Assembly: GCF_021531315.1 (NCBI RefSeq)
Contig: NZ_JAFBIQ010000018.1
Span: 1-44,860 of the forward strand
Source of the DNA: Oscillibacter valericigenes
Lineage (GTDB): Bacteria; Bacillota; Clostridia; Oscillospirales; Oscillospiraceae
Direction: 5' to 3'
Length of the DNA: 44,860 nt
A program made the translations under genes and the position numbers. The notes under the pieces were generated by a model, which made no database searches, was not told the DNA's origin, and saw only the letters and a program-made list of their open reading frames with translations. The stretch's first letter is position 1. The number at the start of each line of letters is the position of its first letter. Positions 23,550-31,513 of the stretch are shown here, piece after piece.

Positions 23550-23911
23550 CTTGGGGTGCGCTTTGTAGCGTCCAACTCGTACAACGTCCGCAACGTCAAT
23601 TCCTCCGGCGCGTTGAACAACAACAACGCGTACAACGGCAACAACGGCGTTCGCCCGCTCTGATGGAACACCGCGATTGAGTACGCCGAAAGGCGGAAAA
23701 CAGAGGACCATCATCAAAGGAAAGCGTATCCCTCCGCCGTGGTGACAGCACGACGGTAAATACAAGATTGGTGAAGCAAGGCCCACGGGAACCAGCTTCC
23801 GTCCCGCCGCGGACGCGTGGCGGGGTCCGATGATGAAGCATTGCAACCGCAGGCGGCGACGCTTGCGGCCCCTACAAGGCGGATTCTATACACGGCAAGG
23901 AGTTTTTTATA
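23536..23911 (+). ncRNA. DGR template RNA region: TR plus structured spacer up to the RT
   Basis: 376 bases without a gene. After the TR come a CGCC-GAAA-GGCG hairpin (23684-23695), a 9-bp CCCGCCGCG/CGTGGCGGG hairpin with a GACG loop (23803-23824), and a 9-bp CCGCAGGCG/CGCTTGCGG hairpin with a GCGA loop (23847-23868). In the BPP-1 system the spacer between TR and RT is required for cDNA priming with Avd-RT; this spacer is a strong candidate for the same role. Confidence 0.75.
23568..23659 (+). repeat. DGR template repeat (TR)
   Basis: 92 bases between avd and the RT. 24 adenines, nearly all in AAC/AAT codons when read in the phase of the targets, a design that lets A-changes give many residues without stops. 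It matches VR1 over 92 bases and VR2 over 79 bases with all mismatches at adenines. Ends in GGCGTTCGCCCGCT then C-TGA, where both VRs have T-TG: an IMH* versus IMH difference that fixes the donor role. Confidence 0.95.
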
Positions 23912-25033
23912 ATGCAAACCGCAGATTTCGAGCGGGTCTATGATTTCGGCAACCTATACGCCGGATTCCTAAAGGCCCGCCGGGGCAAACGGGGCAAAGC
24001 CAGCGTCGCAAAGTTTGAAGCAAACTTGCTGGAAGCCCTTTGCCTGCTATCGGAAATGCTGAAAAACAAGACTTACCGCCCGTCTGATTATTTCGTGTTC
24101 CGTGTCTACGAACCGAAAGAAAGAATCGTTATGACAAACGCATTCAAAGACAAGGTGGTTCAGCATTCCTTATGCGACAACATACTTGAACCCGCGTTCT
24201 CCCGTTCGTTTATTCGGGACAACTACGCTTCACAACCGGGCCGCGGGACCCATGACGGCCTATACAGGCTGGAAGAATTCATGCGGTCATACTTCTTTGA
24301 ACGCAAAGCAAAGGCAGACGCGGAACGGAAAGCCGCCGGGTTGCCGCCCGTCCCAACGCAGGACGGCGGGTACGCCGACGGCTGGGTTCTCAAATGTGAC
24401 ATTTCTAAATATTTTTACTCAATTCAGCACGAACCATTAAAACAAATGGTCCGGCATTACTTCCGGGACCCCGATCTTTTGTGGCTGATCGACCTTATCA
24501 TTGACAGCACAGAAAATCCGGGAATCCCTATCGGCAACCAAACTTCACAATGGTTCGCCGTTATGTATCTTTCGGGGTTAGATCATTTTGTCAAAGAAAA
24601 GCTGGGCATTCGCTTTTACGGGCGGTACATGGACGACTTTTACTTGATACATGAGGACAAGGCGTATTTGCAGTATTGCTGGCGGGAAATCGAAAAATTC
24701 CTTGCCCCGCTGGGCCTGACCCTGAACAACAAAACAAACATTTTCCCGTTGCGGAACGGTATTGACTTCTTGGGATTCCATACGTATTTGACCGATTCCG
24801 GGAAAGTGATTCGCAAAGTTAGGAGGGTAAGCAAATGTAAGGAGCAAAAGAAACTACGGAAACAGCGGGTTTTACTGGATAAAGGCAAGATCACAATGGA
24901 GAAAATACGGCAATCATACGGAAGCTGGCGGAGCCACGCCGAAAAGGGTAATTGCTATCACCTTATCCGGGAAACCGACGCGCTGTTTGAGGAATTATTT
25001 TCAGACTATCTAACAAAGGAGCGTGTAGCATAA
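23912..25033 (+). CDS. DGR reverse transcriptase
   Basis: 373 residues, AAGGAG upstream. Catalytic aspartates D163 (KCDISKYFYSI) and YMDD at 239-242; the DGR-specific motif 4 IGNQTSQ at 207-213 replaces the QG of group II intron enzymes. The short N-terminus and the lack of maturase, X/thumb-endonuclease domains fit DGR RTs. It copies the TR RNA with adenine-specific errors, and the cDNA replaces variable repeats. Stop overlaps the next start (TAATG), so RT and its target are coupled. Confidence 0.95.
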   Translation: MQTADFERVYDFGNLYAGFLKARRGKRGKASVAKFEANLLEALCLLSEMLKNKTYRPSDYFVFRVYEPKERIVMTNAFKDKVVQHSLCDNILEPAFSRSFIRDNYASQPGRGTHDGLYRLEEFMRSYFFERKAKADAERKAAGLPPVPTQDGGYADGWVLKCDISKYFYSIQHEPLKQMVRHYFRDPDLLWLIDLIIDSTENPGIPIGNQTSQWFAVMYLSGLDHFVKEKLGIRFYGRYMDDFYLIHEDKAYLQYCWREIEKFLAPLGLTLNNKTNIFPLRNGIDFLGFHTYLTDSGKVIRKVRRVSKCKEQKKLRKQRVLLDKGKITMEKIRQSYGSWRSHAEKGNCYHLIRETDALFEELFSDYLTKERVA

Positions 25034-26751
25034 TGGCACAGGCATTAAGCGCGCTGGCCGTCGGCGCACTCGTCAAGGACACGGGGACCCTCTACAACGG
25101 CAAGCCCATTGTTTGGAAAATTGCCGACAAAGGCCACACGGGTTATCCCTCCGGGTCCGTGACGCTGATTACGGAAAAAATTATTTCGCTGAAATGCTTT
25201 GACGCTATCGAATCCGGCAACAGCGACAGCAACCGTAAATCCTACGGCAACAACCGATATATTTATTCCAACCTCCGGCAATGGCTGAACAGCGCCGCGT
25301 CAGCGGGCGCGTGGTACAGCGCACAGCACAGCGCGGACGCGGCCCCCACAAATGCCAACGTTTGGAGCAACTACAACGAATACGACGCGGAAGCGGGCTT
25401 CCTTGCCGGATTCTCTACGAACTTCATTGCCGCCCTGCTTTCCACAACGCACACCGTCGGCAAAGCTTCCGTGGACGGCGGCGGCACCGAATCTTGCGTT
25501 GACAAGATTTTCCTTGCCACCTGTACGGAAGTTGGCTTGTCGGGCGACGTGACCGCGGGAAGCAAGCTGGCCTTGTTCAGCGACAACAATTCCCGTCTTG
25601 CGTACCCCACGGCGGAAGCTGTCAGCAAGAGCGAATACACATCATCCAGTTTGTCGGCAACGCAAGCTTGGTGGTGGTGGCTTGCCGACGCTTACGCGTC
25701 CAACTCGTGCAACGTCCGCAACGTCTATTCCTCCGGCGCGTTGGACCTCAACGACGCGTACAGCGGCTACCGCGGCGTTCGCCCGCTTTGTAATTTGTCC
25801 TCTTCAATCTTGGTATCTGATACCGCAGATTCGGATGGTGCATACACCATCATTTGGAACCGCGCCCCCTCTGCCCCTGCAAGTATCGACGTTCCGACCA
25901 GCGTTCGCGGCGGCGAAAGCCTGACCGTGACTTGGGGAGCCGCCACGGATGAAGATGGCAACCTTTCCGGCTACACCCTCGAAAGGCAGTACGACGGGGG
26001 TTCGTGGGCGCAGGTTTACAAGGGAATCAACAGGACGTACACCGACGCGATCACAAAGGGCTGGACAAGCGTTGCGTACAGGGTCAAGGCTTACGACAGC
26101 GCGGGCGCAGAATCGGCGTACACCACCAGCGCGACCCGAACCGTAATCAACAACACCGCCCCCACCATCGACGGCGCAGATTCGGACCTCGGCACAAAGA
26201 CCGGGGCGTTTGCGCAAGCCTACGTTGTGACCGACCCGGACAGCGGGCAGACGGTAACGGTTGTCGAGAAGATCGACGGCACGGAAAAACGAAGCTTCAC
26301 CGCAACCAGCGGGCAAAGCTATTCGTTCAACGTCACCGCGGCGGAATGGGTGAAGCTGTTGAATGGGTCCCACACCCTGACGATCACCGCGACGGACGAT
26401 TACGGCGGCACCGCCACCCGGACCTATACGTTCACGAAGAACGAAACCGAAATTGAATTGACCCTTGCGACCCCGCTTGCCGCCGACGACATGATTACAA
26501 AAGCAATTATGAGCGTCACCCGGCAGATTCCGGCGGGGGCAACGTTCACCGTTGAAGTGTGCAACAACGGCAACGACGCTTCCCCCACATGGGAGGACGT
26601 GACGCAGGCCGTCACCAGCGGGAGCAAATTTTTCCTTTCCAACACCACAAAGACGGCTGACGCGTGGGGCTATAACTTCCGAATCAAGGTGAAGCGCAAC
26701 GACGCGACGGGCGATTGCTTTATTTCTTCCGTGGGAGGTAATTTTGAATGA
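25033..26751 (+). CDS. DGR target: DUF6273 (C-type-lectin-like) protein with C-terminal FN3/Ig-like arms
   Basis: 572 residues. Residues about 1-262 form a DUF6273 fold (RYIYSNLRQWLN, AWWWWLADAYASNS, GVRPLCNLSSSILVS). Variable residues 222-252 are encoded by VR1. Then an FN3 domain (about 277-370, SGYTLERQYDGGSWAQVYKG..VAYRVKAYDSAGAES), an Ig-like/cadherin-like domain (about 372-470) and a beta-rich end. The variable stretch is thus internal, with 310 residues after it. Probably exposed at the tail end as a receptor-binding protein. Confidence 0.93.
   Translation: MAQALSALAVGALVKDTGTLYNGKPIVWKIADKGHTGYPSGSVTLITEKIISLKCFDAIESGNSDSNRKSYGNNRYIYSNLRQWLNSAASAGAWYSAQHSADAAPTNANVWSNYNEYDAEAGFLAGFSTNFIAALLSTTHTVGKASVDGGGTESCVDKIFLATCTEVGLSGDVTAGSKLALFSDNNSRLAYPTAEAVSKSEYTSSSLSATQAWWWWLADAYASNSCNVRNVYSSGALDLNDAYSGYRGVRPLCNLSSSILVSDTADSDGAYTIIWNRAPSAPASIDVPTSVRGGESLTVTWGAATDEDGNLSGYTLERQYDGGSWAQVYKGINRTYTDAITKGWTSVAYRVKAYDSAGAESAYTTSATRTVINNTAPTIDGADSDLGTKTGAFAQAYVVTDPDSGQTVTVVEKIDGTEKRSFTATSGQSYSFNVTAAEWVKLLNGSHTLTITATDDYGGTATRTYTFTKNETEIELTLATPLAADDMITKAIMSVTRQIPAGATFTVEVCNNGNDASPTWEDVTQAVTSGSKFFLSNTTKTADAWGYNFRIKVKRNDATGDCFISSVGGNFE
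25696..25787 (+). repeat. DGR variable repeat VR1 (adjacent copy)
   Basis: 92 bases aligned to the TR with 10 differences, all at template adenines (TAC to TGC, AAT to TAT, AAC to GAC, CTC, AGC, TAC and CGC). The two ends and all C, G and T are identical. T follows the GCCCGCT block where the TR has C. Confidence 0.95.
25812..25824 (+). promoter_or_regulatory. Post-VR1 hairpin (candidate retrohoming cruciform)
   Basis: GGTATCTGATACC, a perfect inverted repeat of 5-6 bp lying 25 bases after VR1. Short cruciforms after a VR raise homing efficiency in BPP-1. VR2 is followed by the same AATCTTGGTATCT but lacks the second arm. Confidence 0.5.
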
Positions 26752-27236
26752 GCGTACAGCACAGAGAAGATAGCATTCGTAATATGCGGCTGGAGCGGCT
26801 GGGAATTCAGCCGCCCGCCGACTGGAACGACGTTGAACAGGTCCGGGCGGTAAAGAAACAGGAGATCGGCGCGGAGTGTTCCGCGGCGATCTATGCCGGA
26901 ATTGACGTGAACGGTTCGCATTACAGTTTGACCGAACACGATCAAACGGAGTTGCTGGCACAAGCGCAGGTGGTAAAAGAGGGCGCGGCGGCGGTCCCGT
27001 ACCACGCCGACGGCGAACTTTGCCGAATGTACCCGGCGGAGGAATTCACCGTGCTGGCGCAGGCCGCGACCGCACACGTTTTTTACCATCGGACATACTG
27101 CAACCACGTGAACGCTTGGATTAAGCGGGCCGGGCTTGACGAACTCCCGGCGATCACCTACGGCGCAGAACTTCCCGCCGACCTTGCGGCAAGCATGGCG
27201 GCGATCATCGAAGCGGCGGGCGGTGGTGAAGCATGA
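26748..27236 (+). CDS. DUF4376-type tail-associated protein
   Basis: 162 residues. HYSLTEHDQTELLAQAQVVKEGAAAVPYHADGELCRMYPAEEFTVLAQAATAHVFYHRTYCNHVNAWI matches the DUF4376 pattern seen next to tail fibres and chaperones. ATGA overlap with the DGR target. May help fold or attach the variable protein. Confidence 0.8.
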   Translation: MSVQHREDSIRNMRLERLGIQPPADWNDVEQVRAVKKQEIGAECSAAIYAGIDVNGSHYSLTEHDQTELLAQAQVVKEGAAAVPYHADGELCRMYPAEEFTVLAQAATAHVFYHRTYCNHVNAWIKRAGLDELPAITYGAELPADLAASMAAIIEAAGGGEA

Positions 27237-27706
27237 AACGGATTTTGACGCTTTGGGCCGCGCTGGGAATGGTATATGTCGCCCTCGAAGTGCTGTTCCG
27301 CGGCAGGTCCCACCCCTCTATGCTGATCGTCGGCGGCTTGTGCGGGGTCCTTGTGGGGGCGATCAATCAAATTCCCCGGTTCTACCGCGCCCCGGTTGTC
27401 CTGCAAGCGGTAATCGGCGCGCTGATCGTCCTTGTCGTGGAATTTGTGAGCGGGTGCGTGCTGAACCTATGGCTGGGCCTGAACGTTTGGGATTACAGCA
27501 ATCAGCCCGGCAACGTGCTGGGGCAGATTTGCCCGGCGTTCGGCCTGCTTTGGTTCTTTATTATGCCCCTTGCGATATGGGCGGAGGACACCGCCCGCTG
27601 GCTGATTTGGGCTTATGATTCCACCGTGTATGGGAGGGGCGGCAAACCTCCCGATACCCCGTATTCGCTGAAAAGCGTTTACGGGGATTTCTTTCATGGG
27701 AGGTAA
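27233..27706 (+). CDS. CmpB-like membrane protein in the lysis region
   Basis: 157 residues with four likely membrane segments (about 4-22, 25-41, 52-78, 100-120). LEVLFRGRSHPSMLIVGGLCGVLVGAINQ and GLNVWDYSNQPGNVLGQICPAFGLLWFF match the putative ABC-transporter-permease family (CmpB type). No ATPase partner is here. In Clostridia phages this protein recurs close to lysis genes; holin-like use is possible but unproven. Confidence 0.75.
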   Translation: MKRILTLWAALGMVYVALEVLFRGRSHPSMLIVGGLCGVLVGAINQIPRFYRAPVVLQAVIGALIVLVVEFVSGCVLNLWLGLNVWDYSNQPGNVLGQICPAFGLLWFFIMPLAIWAEDTARWLIWAYDSTVYGRGGKPPDTPYSLKSVYGDFFHGR

Positions 27707-27712
27707 CAGGGA

Positions 27713-28024
27713 ATGCAAGATTTCATCACCATTATCGGGATTTTAAGCCCGATTTGTGCAATCGTGTTCGGCTATGCCACCTTTACGCGGAATAAGAAGA
27801 GCGACACCACCGCGGACGCGAAGCAGGACGCGACCGTTCTTACAGAAATAGGCTATATCAAAGGCGGAATCGACGACATCAAACCCGAACAGCGGGAGCA
27901 GAGAAAGACGAACACCGACTTTATTTCCCGGCTTACGGCGGTTGAACAATCCGCGAAGCAGGCACACAAGCGCATTGATCGGCTGGAGAACATCACGGAC
28001 CACACGGACCACCCGGACGAATAA
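27713..28024 (+). CDS. Membrane-anchored coiled-coil protein
   Basis: 103 residues: one N-terminal membrane helix (about 5-24) and a soluble helical coiled coil (VEQSAKQAHKRIDRLENI). Phages place such proteins (haemolysin XhlA-like or spanin-like) before the endolysin. Unassigned. Confidence 0.7.
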   Translation: MQDFITIIGILSPICAIVFGYATFTRNKKSDTTADAKQDATVLTEIGYIKGGIDDIKPEQREQRKTNTDFISRLTAVEQSAKQAHKRIDRLENITDHTDHPDE

Positions 28025-28039
28025 GAAAGGCGGCGCGGC

Positions 28040-28408
28040 ATGGGCTATCTATTAAGCGCCGCCGCCGGGCTGATCGGCGGGCTTGCCGCCGTTTTGCTGT
28101 TCGGGGGCCGGAAGCCCCGCCGCCGTAAAGAGAATAAAGAGAAAAACCGCCCGAAGATCGAGTGTTCAAAGCTTGTTCTTTGGGCGGTTCTCTTAACCTA
28201 TTTCGGCGGGTTCGTCGTGGGCGTTCGGGCTGTTGTCATTGACCCGTCGCAACTTGGGGTGTTTCTAACCTACGTCGGCGCGCCCACGGCAACGGTGATC
28301 GGCTTTTATTCGTGGAAAGCAAAATGCGAAAACGTTGTGAAGATCAAAAAGGCGAACCCGGAAGCAACGGAGGGAATGCCCGTTGACCTGAACAACATTC
28401 AGCCATAA
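28040..28408 (+). CDS. Two- or three-pass membrane protein of the lysis cassette
   Basis: 122 residues: hydrophobic segments about 4-22, 48-68 and 75-93 split by a basic loop (RKPRRRKENKEKNRPK). Holin-like candidate; family not recognised. Confidence 0.65.
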   Translation: MGYLLSAAAGLIGGLAAVLLFGGRKPRRRKENKEKNRPKIECSKLVLWAVLLTYFGGFVVGVRAVVIDPSQLGVFLTYVGAPTATVIGFYSWKAKCENVVKIKKANPEATEGMPVDLNNIQP

Positions 28409-28422
28409 GCGGAGGTCAAACA

Positions 28423-30039
28423 ATGGCAATCACAAAAGAACAGAAAGATTTCATCGAGCGGGTGGGCAACCTTGCCGCCGCCGATATGCAGAAAAGCGGC
28501 GTTCTCGCGTCCCTTACGATTGCGCAAGCAATCCTTGAAAGCGGATGGGGAAAATCCGGCTTGACCGTCAAAGCAAACGCCCTTTTCGGCATTAAGGCCG
28601 GGGCAAGCTGGAAAGGAAAGGTTTACAGCGCACAGACACAGGAATGTTACGACGGCGCGACCTTTACCACCGTAACCGCCCTGTTTCGGGCCTACGATAG
28701 CTGGGCGGATAGCGTCGCCGATCATTCGGCGTTGCTGACCGGGGCCACACGCTACAAAGCCGTTATCGGGGAGCGGGACTATAAGACCGCGTGCCGGGCT
28801 ATCAAGGCCGCGGGCTATGCCACGGACCCGAATTACGCGGACAAGCTGATTCAGATTATCGAATCTTACGGCCTGACCGCCTACGACGGCGCAGGACAGG
28901 CCGGAACGTCCGGCGGGTCAAATATCACCACCGGGGCGCAAAGCCCCGCAGACGCGAAAGGAGCGGGCAAAATGAAAGCGTCTGAATTCATCAAGAAGTT
29001 GCAGAACATCGTGGACAATTACAAAACCCTGTATGTCATGGGCTGTTTCGGCGCACCCTTGACCGGGGCGAACGTGTCCCGGTATTGCACGAACCACAGT
29101 TACAACAAGCAGGCCGCACGAACGGCAATGATTAAGGCCGCGGCAAATCAGAACCCGCCTGTTTTCGGGTTCGATTGCGTTTGCCTTATCAAAGGCGTTC
29201 TTTGGGGATGGAACGGCGACGCGTCCAAAACCTACGGCGGCGCGGGCTATGCCGTCAACGGCGTTCCCGACATTGGGGCCGATTCCATGATTCAGGTATG
29301 CAAGGACGTTTCAACCGATTTCGGGAAGATCGTTCCCGGCGAAGCGGTGTGGCTGTCCGGGCATATCGGCGTATATATCGGCGGCGGAAAGGTGATTGAA
29401 TGCACCCCCGCTTTCAAGAACTGCGTGCAGGTTACGGCGTGCCTGAATATCGGCGCAATCTCCGGCATGAACGGGCGCAGATGGACGAAGCACGGCAAAT
29501 TACCGTATATCACCTACGACACCGCCGAAACGTCCCAGCAGGGCGCGCAGAGCGGCGCAGGACAGGCCGGAACGTCCGGGGGGTCCTCCGATACCTCCAG
29601 CGCGCTTGCGTTCGCCGTGGGCGACGTGGTGCGCTTCACGGGCAGTAAACACTACACCAGCGCGAACGCCGCCAGCGGCCCCGCCTGCAAGCCGGGAACG
29701 GCAAAGGTTACGGCGGTATCAAAGGGAGCGAAGCACCCGTACCACCTTATCAAGCAGAGCGGCGGCGGGTCCACCGTTTACGGATGGGTTGACGCGGCGG
29801 ACGTGCAGGCCGTCAGCGCCACGCCCGGCGGGAGCGGGACCACAACAGCCCCGAAAATGCGCGTCGGCGCGCGGGTGAAGTATTCCGGCCCCCTGTACCG
29901 GGACAGCAACGGAAACGGGCAGGGAAAGACCGTGAACGGCACGTACACGGTCAAATATTACTATCCGGGCCGCAAATGCGGCGTACACATTGACGGGCTG
30001 GGCTGGGTCCCTGAATCCGCCTGTTCCGTCGTGGGCTGA
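28423..30039 (+). CDS. Endolysin: glucosaminidase + NlpC/P60-like peptidase + SH3-type binding repeats
   Basis: 538 residues. 1-155: GH73 lysozyme-like domain (SLTIAQAILESGWGKS, acidic E in ILESGWG; FRAYDSWADSVADHSALL). 186-360: cysteine peptidase domain of NlpC/P60 type, C252 in GFDCVCL and H314 in SGHIGVYIGGG. 396-470 and 480-538: two SH3-like modules (VGDVVRFTGSKHYTSAN; VGARVKYSGPLYRDSN). GAGQAGTSGG linkers occur twice. It cleaves glycan and peptide parts of the wall. Confidence 0.92.
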   Translation: MAITKEQKDFIERVGNLAAADMQKSGVLASLTIAQAILESGWGKSGLTVKANALFGIKAGASWKGKVYSAQTQECYDGATFTTVTALFRAYDSWADSVADHSALLTGATRYKAVIGERDYKTACRAIKAAGYATDPNYADKLIQIIESYGLTAYDGAGQAGTSGGSNITTGAQSPADAKGAGKMKASEFIKKLQNIVDNYKTLYVMGCFGAPLTGANVSRYCTNHSYNKQAARTAMIKAAANQNPPVFGFDCVCLIKGVLWGWNGDASKTYGGAGYAVNGVPDIGADSMIQVCKDVSTDFGKIVPGEAVWLSGHIGVYIGGGKVIECTPAFKNCVQVTACLNIGAISGMNGRRWTKHGKLPYITYDTAETSQQGAQSGAGQAGTSGGSSDTSSALAFAVGDVVRFTGSKHYTSANAASGPACKPGTAKVTAVSKGAKHPYHLIKQSGGGSTVYGWVDAADVQAVSATPGGSGTTTAPKMRVGARVKYSGPLYRDSNGNGQGKTVNGTYTVKYYYPGRKCGVHIDGLGWVPESACSVVG

Positions 30040-30053
30040 AAGGAGAAAAAGAC

Positions 30054-30464
30054 ATGAACATTCTTGCGTTTCTTGCGGCGAATTGGGACAGCGTGCTGGT
30101 TGTCCTCGCGTTCCTTGTGGTGATCGTCGTTCTTATCAAGCGCGGCGAAACGAAGATTCTTGAAAAAATCCTGTTCAACCTCGTAACGCAGGCCGAAAAG
30201 CAATTCGGCGGCGGCACGGGTTCGTTGAAGTTTGCCGCCGTTGCAGACTGGATTTATCAGAGAATCCCCGCGGTGCTGAAACTGCTTTTCACCGAGAAGG
30301 ACATTGCGAACATGATTGAAGCCGCGCTGGAGGAAGCAAAAAAGGCGTGGGGCGCGAACGACAATTTGAAAGGCTACATCGAAGCGCCGACCGTGGAAAA
30401 CCTGCTGGCCGTCGGCGTGGAAGCAACGCTGGCGGAGGGCACAGCCGAACCCGCGAAAAATTAA
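30054..30464 (+). CDS. Holin (LLH-type)
   Basis: 136 residues: one N-terminal membrane helix (about 12-30, VLVVLAFLVVIVVLI) then an amphipathic helical part (ILFNLVTQAEKQFGGGTGSLKFAAVADWIYQRIPAVLKLLFTEKDIANMIEAALEEAK), matching phage holins of the LLH family. Directly after the endolysin and before a terminator. Confidence 0.85.
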   Translation: MNILAFLAANWDSVLVVLAFLVVIVVLIKRGETKILEKILFNLVTQAEKQFGGGTGSLKFAAVADWIYQRIPAVLKLLFTEKDIANMIEAALEEAKKAWGANDNLKGYIEAPTVENLLAVGVEATLAEGTAEPAKN

Positions 30465-30490
30465 AAACCGTCCGATTCGGACAAAAACAC

Positions 30491-30522
30491 AAGCCCGCCG
30501 GGGTCCTCCCGGCGGGCTTTTT
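30491..30522 (+). terminator. Terminator of the late operon
   Basis: Perfect 12-bp stem AAGCCCGCCGGG / CCCGGCGGGCTT, GTCCT loop, then TTTTT; 27 bases after the holin. Confidence 0.92.
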
Positions 30523-30531
30523 CTGTTGCGG

Positions 30532-30720
30532 TCATTTCTTTACGGCGGCAAAAATCATAGTATCTTTCCCGATATGCTTTCCAAAAACGGAATATTCGGG
30601 GTTGTTATAGTACGTGGGTTCAACAAATCCATATTTTACCGCAGTTTCAAGACTTCTAAATACCTTTTCAATCATTACAGAGCAGAAACGCGGGGTATAA
30701 ACATATTCACCTTTCTTCAT
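30532..30720 (-). CDS. Small phage protein, unknown
   Basis: 62 residues from ATG with AAAGGG upstream; longer frames extend into non-coding DNA. KGEYVYTPRFCSVMIEKVFRSLETAVKYGFVEPTYYNNPEYSVFGKHIGKDTMIFAAVKK is a compact alpha/beta protein. Opposite strand to the late genes, so a lysogenic gene. Confidence 0.65.
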   Translation of the reverse strand: MKKGEYVYTPRFCSVMIEKVFRSLETAVKYGFVEPTYYNNPEYSVFGKHIGKDTMIFAAVKK

Positions 30721-30892
30721 CGTGATTACCCTTTCCCTTTCGGTTAAAATAAATGACAGCGGAAACAATAAGTTTGACCGCGGCGGCGGCAATTAGGAAT
30801 ATTGCGAGTTTCGCAAGCATAATTGACAGATCAGAAGAAAAAGTGTATTCTATGGGTGGGCGGTGAACCCGCCCATAGAATACGGGGTTAGC

Positions 30893-31012
30893 TTACGTGT
30901 GCTTGTCGATCAGCAGTAGCGCAAGCCCTACCAAAAAGTCTACGATTGCGGAAACAATGATGGTGCGAACATCAATCCGCGATTTCGTAGGCTTTTTCTT
31001 TTTCTTCTTCAC
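30893..31012 (-). CDS. Lysine-rich single-pass membrane peptide
   Basis: 39 residues from GTG, AGGGGGTG before it. The first half is basic (KKKKKKPTKSR), followed by one membrane helix (TIIVSAIVDFLVGLALLLI). It has the shape of small toxic or lysogenic conversion peptides, and is read from the operator-controlled promoter at 31037-31065. The function is not known. Confidence 0.55.
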   Translation of the reverse strand: MKKKKKKPTKSRIDVRTIIVSAIVDFLVGLALLLIDKHT

Positions 31013-31036
31013 CGTTTCACCCCCTTTCTGTCTCTT

Positions 31037-31065
31037 ATTATATACTAACGTTAGTATATAGTCAA
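31037..31065 (-). promoter_or_regulatory. Promoter with operator copy 2 filling its spacer
   Basis: Minus strand TTGACT (31060-31065), 17-bp spacer, TATAAT (31037-31042). The palindrome TATACTAACGTTAGTATA (31041-31058) fills the spacer and overlaps the -10, so a bound protein would block RNA polymerase. Confidence 0.85.
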
Positions 31066-31128
31066 GAGGAAAAAGCAAAGTTTTTCAAGAAATTTTGCGC
31101 CGCCGTGGGAGGTTCGGCGGCGCGTCGG

Positions 31129-31455
31129 TCAATCGGTGCGTTCAATCAAGTGCATTACACGAAAAACGAAGTCGCGTGCGGAATCGTCGCCGACCTGATC
31201 GGCGTAGCGAGACAATGCGCCGCACAAGCGGGCTTTATACGCGTCAACCTCTGTCGGAATCTTCACCCCGTAGCGCCTTTCGTAACAATCGCGGCAGAGG
31301 TACGGCGCGCTGGCCGTGATTGCGCCGTTGCTTTCGTCGGTGTACTGATATGCGCGGCAGCTACAAAGGGGCTTCCCGCAGGATTCACAATGCCCGGAGA
31401 ATTTGCGGGGCCGCGTCCGCGCTACCCGCGCCGCCCGGTGCGGTCTATCTGACAT
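31129..31455 (-). CDS. Zinc-finger protein, unknown
   Basis: 108 residues; the ATG at 31455 has GGAGG at a correct 7-base distance, unlike the ATG two codons upstream. CESCGKPLCSC and CRDCYERRYG give two cysteine pairs. Ends in an amphipathic helix. Function unknown. Confidence 0.65.
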   Translation of the reverse strand: MSDRPHRAARVARTRPRKFSGHCESCGKPLCSCRAYQYTDESNGAITASAPYLCRDCYERRYGVKIPTEVDAYKARLCGALSRYADQVGDDSARDFVFRVMHLIERTD

Positions 31456-31513
31456 CTTCATTCCTCCGTTCTTTTTTTGGGGGGGGGCGGCGGGGAGCCG
31501 CCGCCCCGGTAAA

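Noticed and set aside
23568-23659. AAC-rich repeat as a microsatellite or CRISPR-like array
   Set aside because: It is not an array; its match to two distant coding segments with adenine-only changes identifies it as a DGR template.
23912-25033. Reverse transcriptase as a group II intron or retron RT
   Set aside because: No maturase or intron RNA domains, no msr/msd layout; the SQ-type motif 4 and Avd neighbour fit a DGR.
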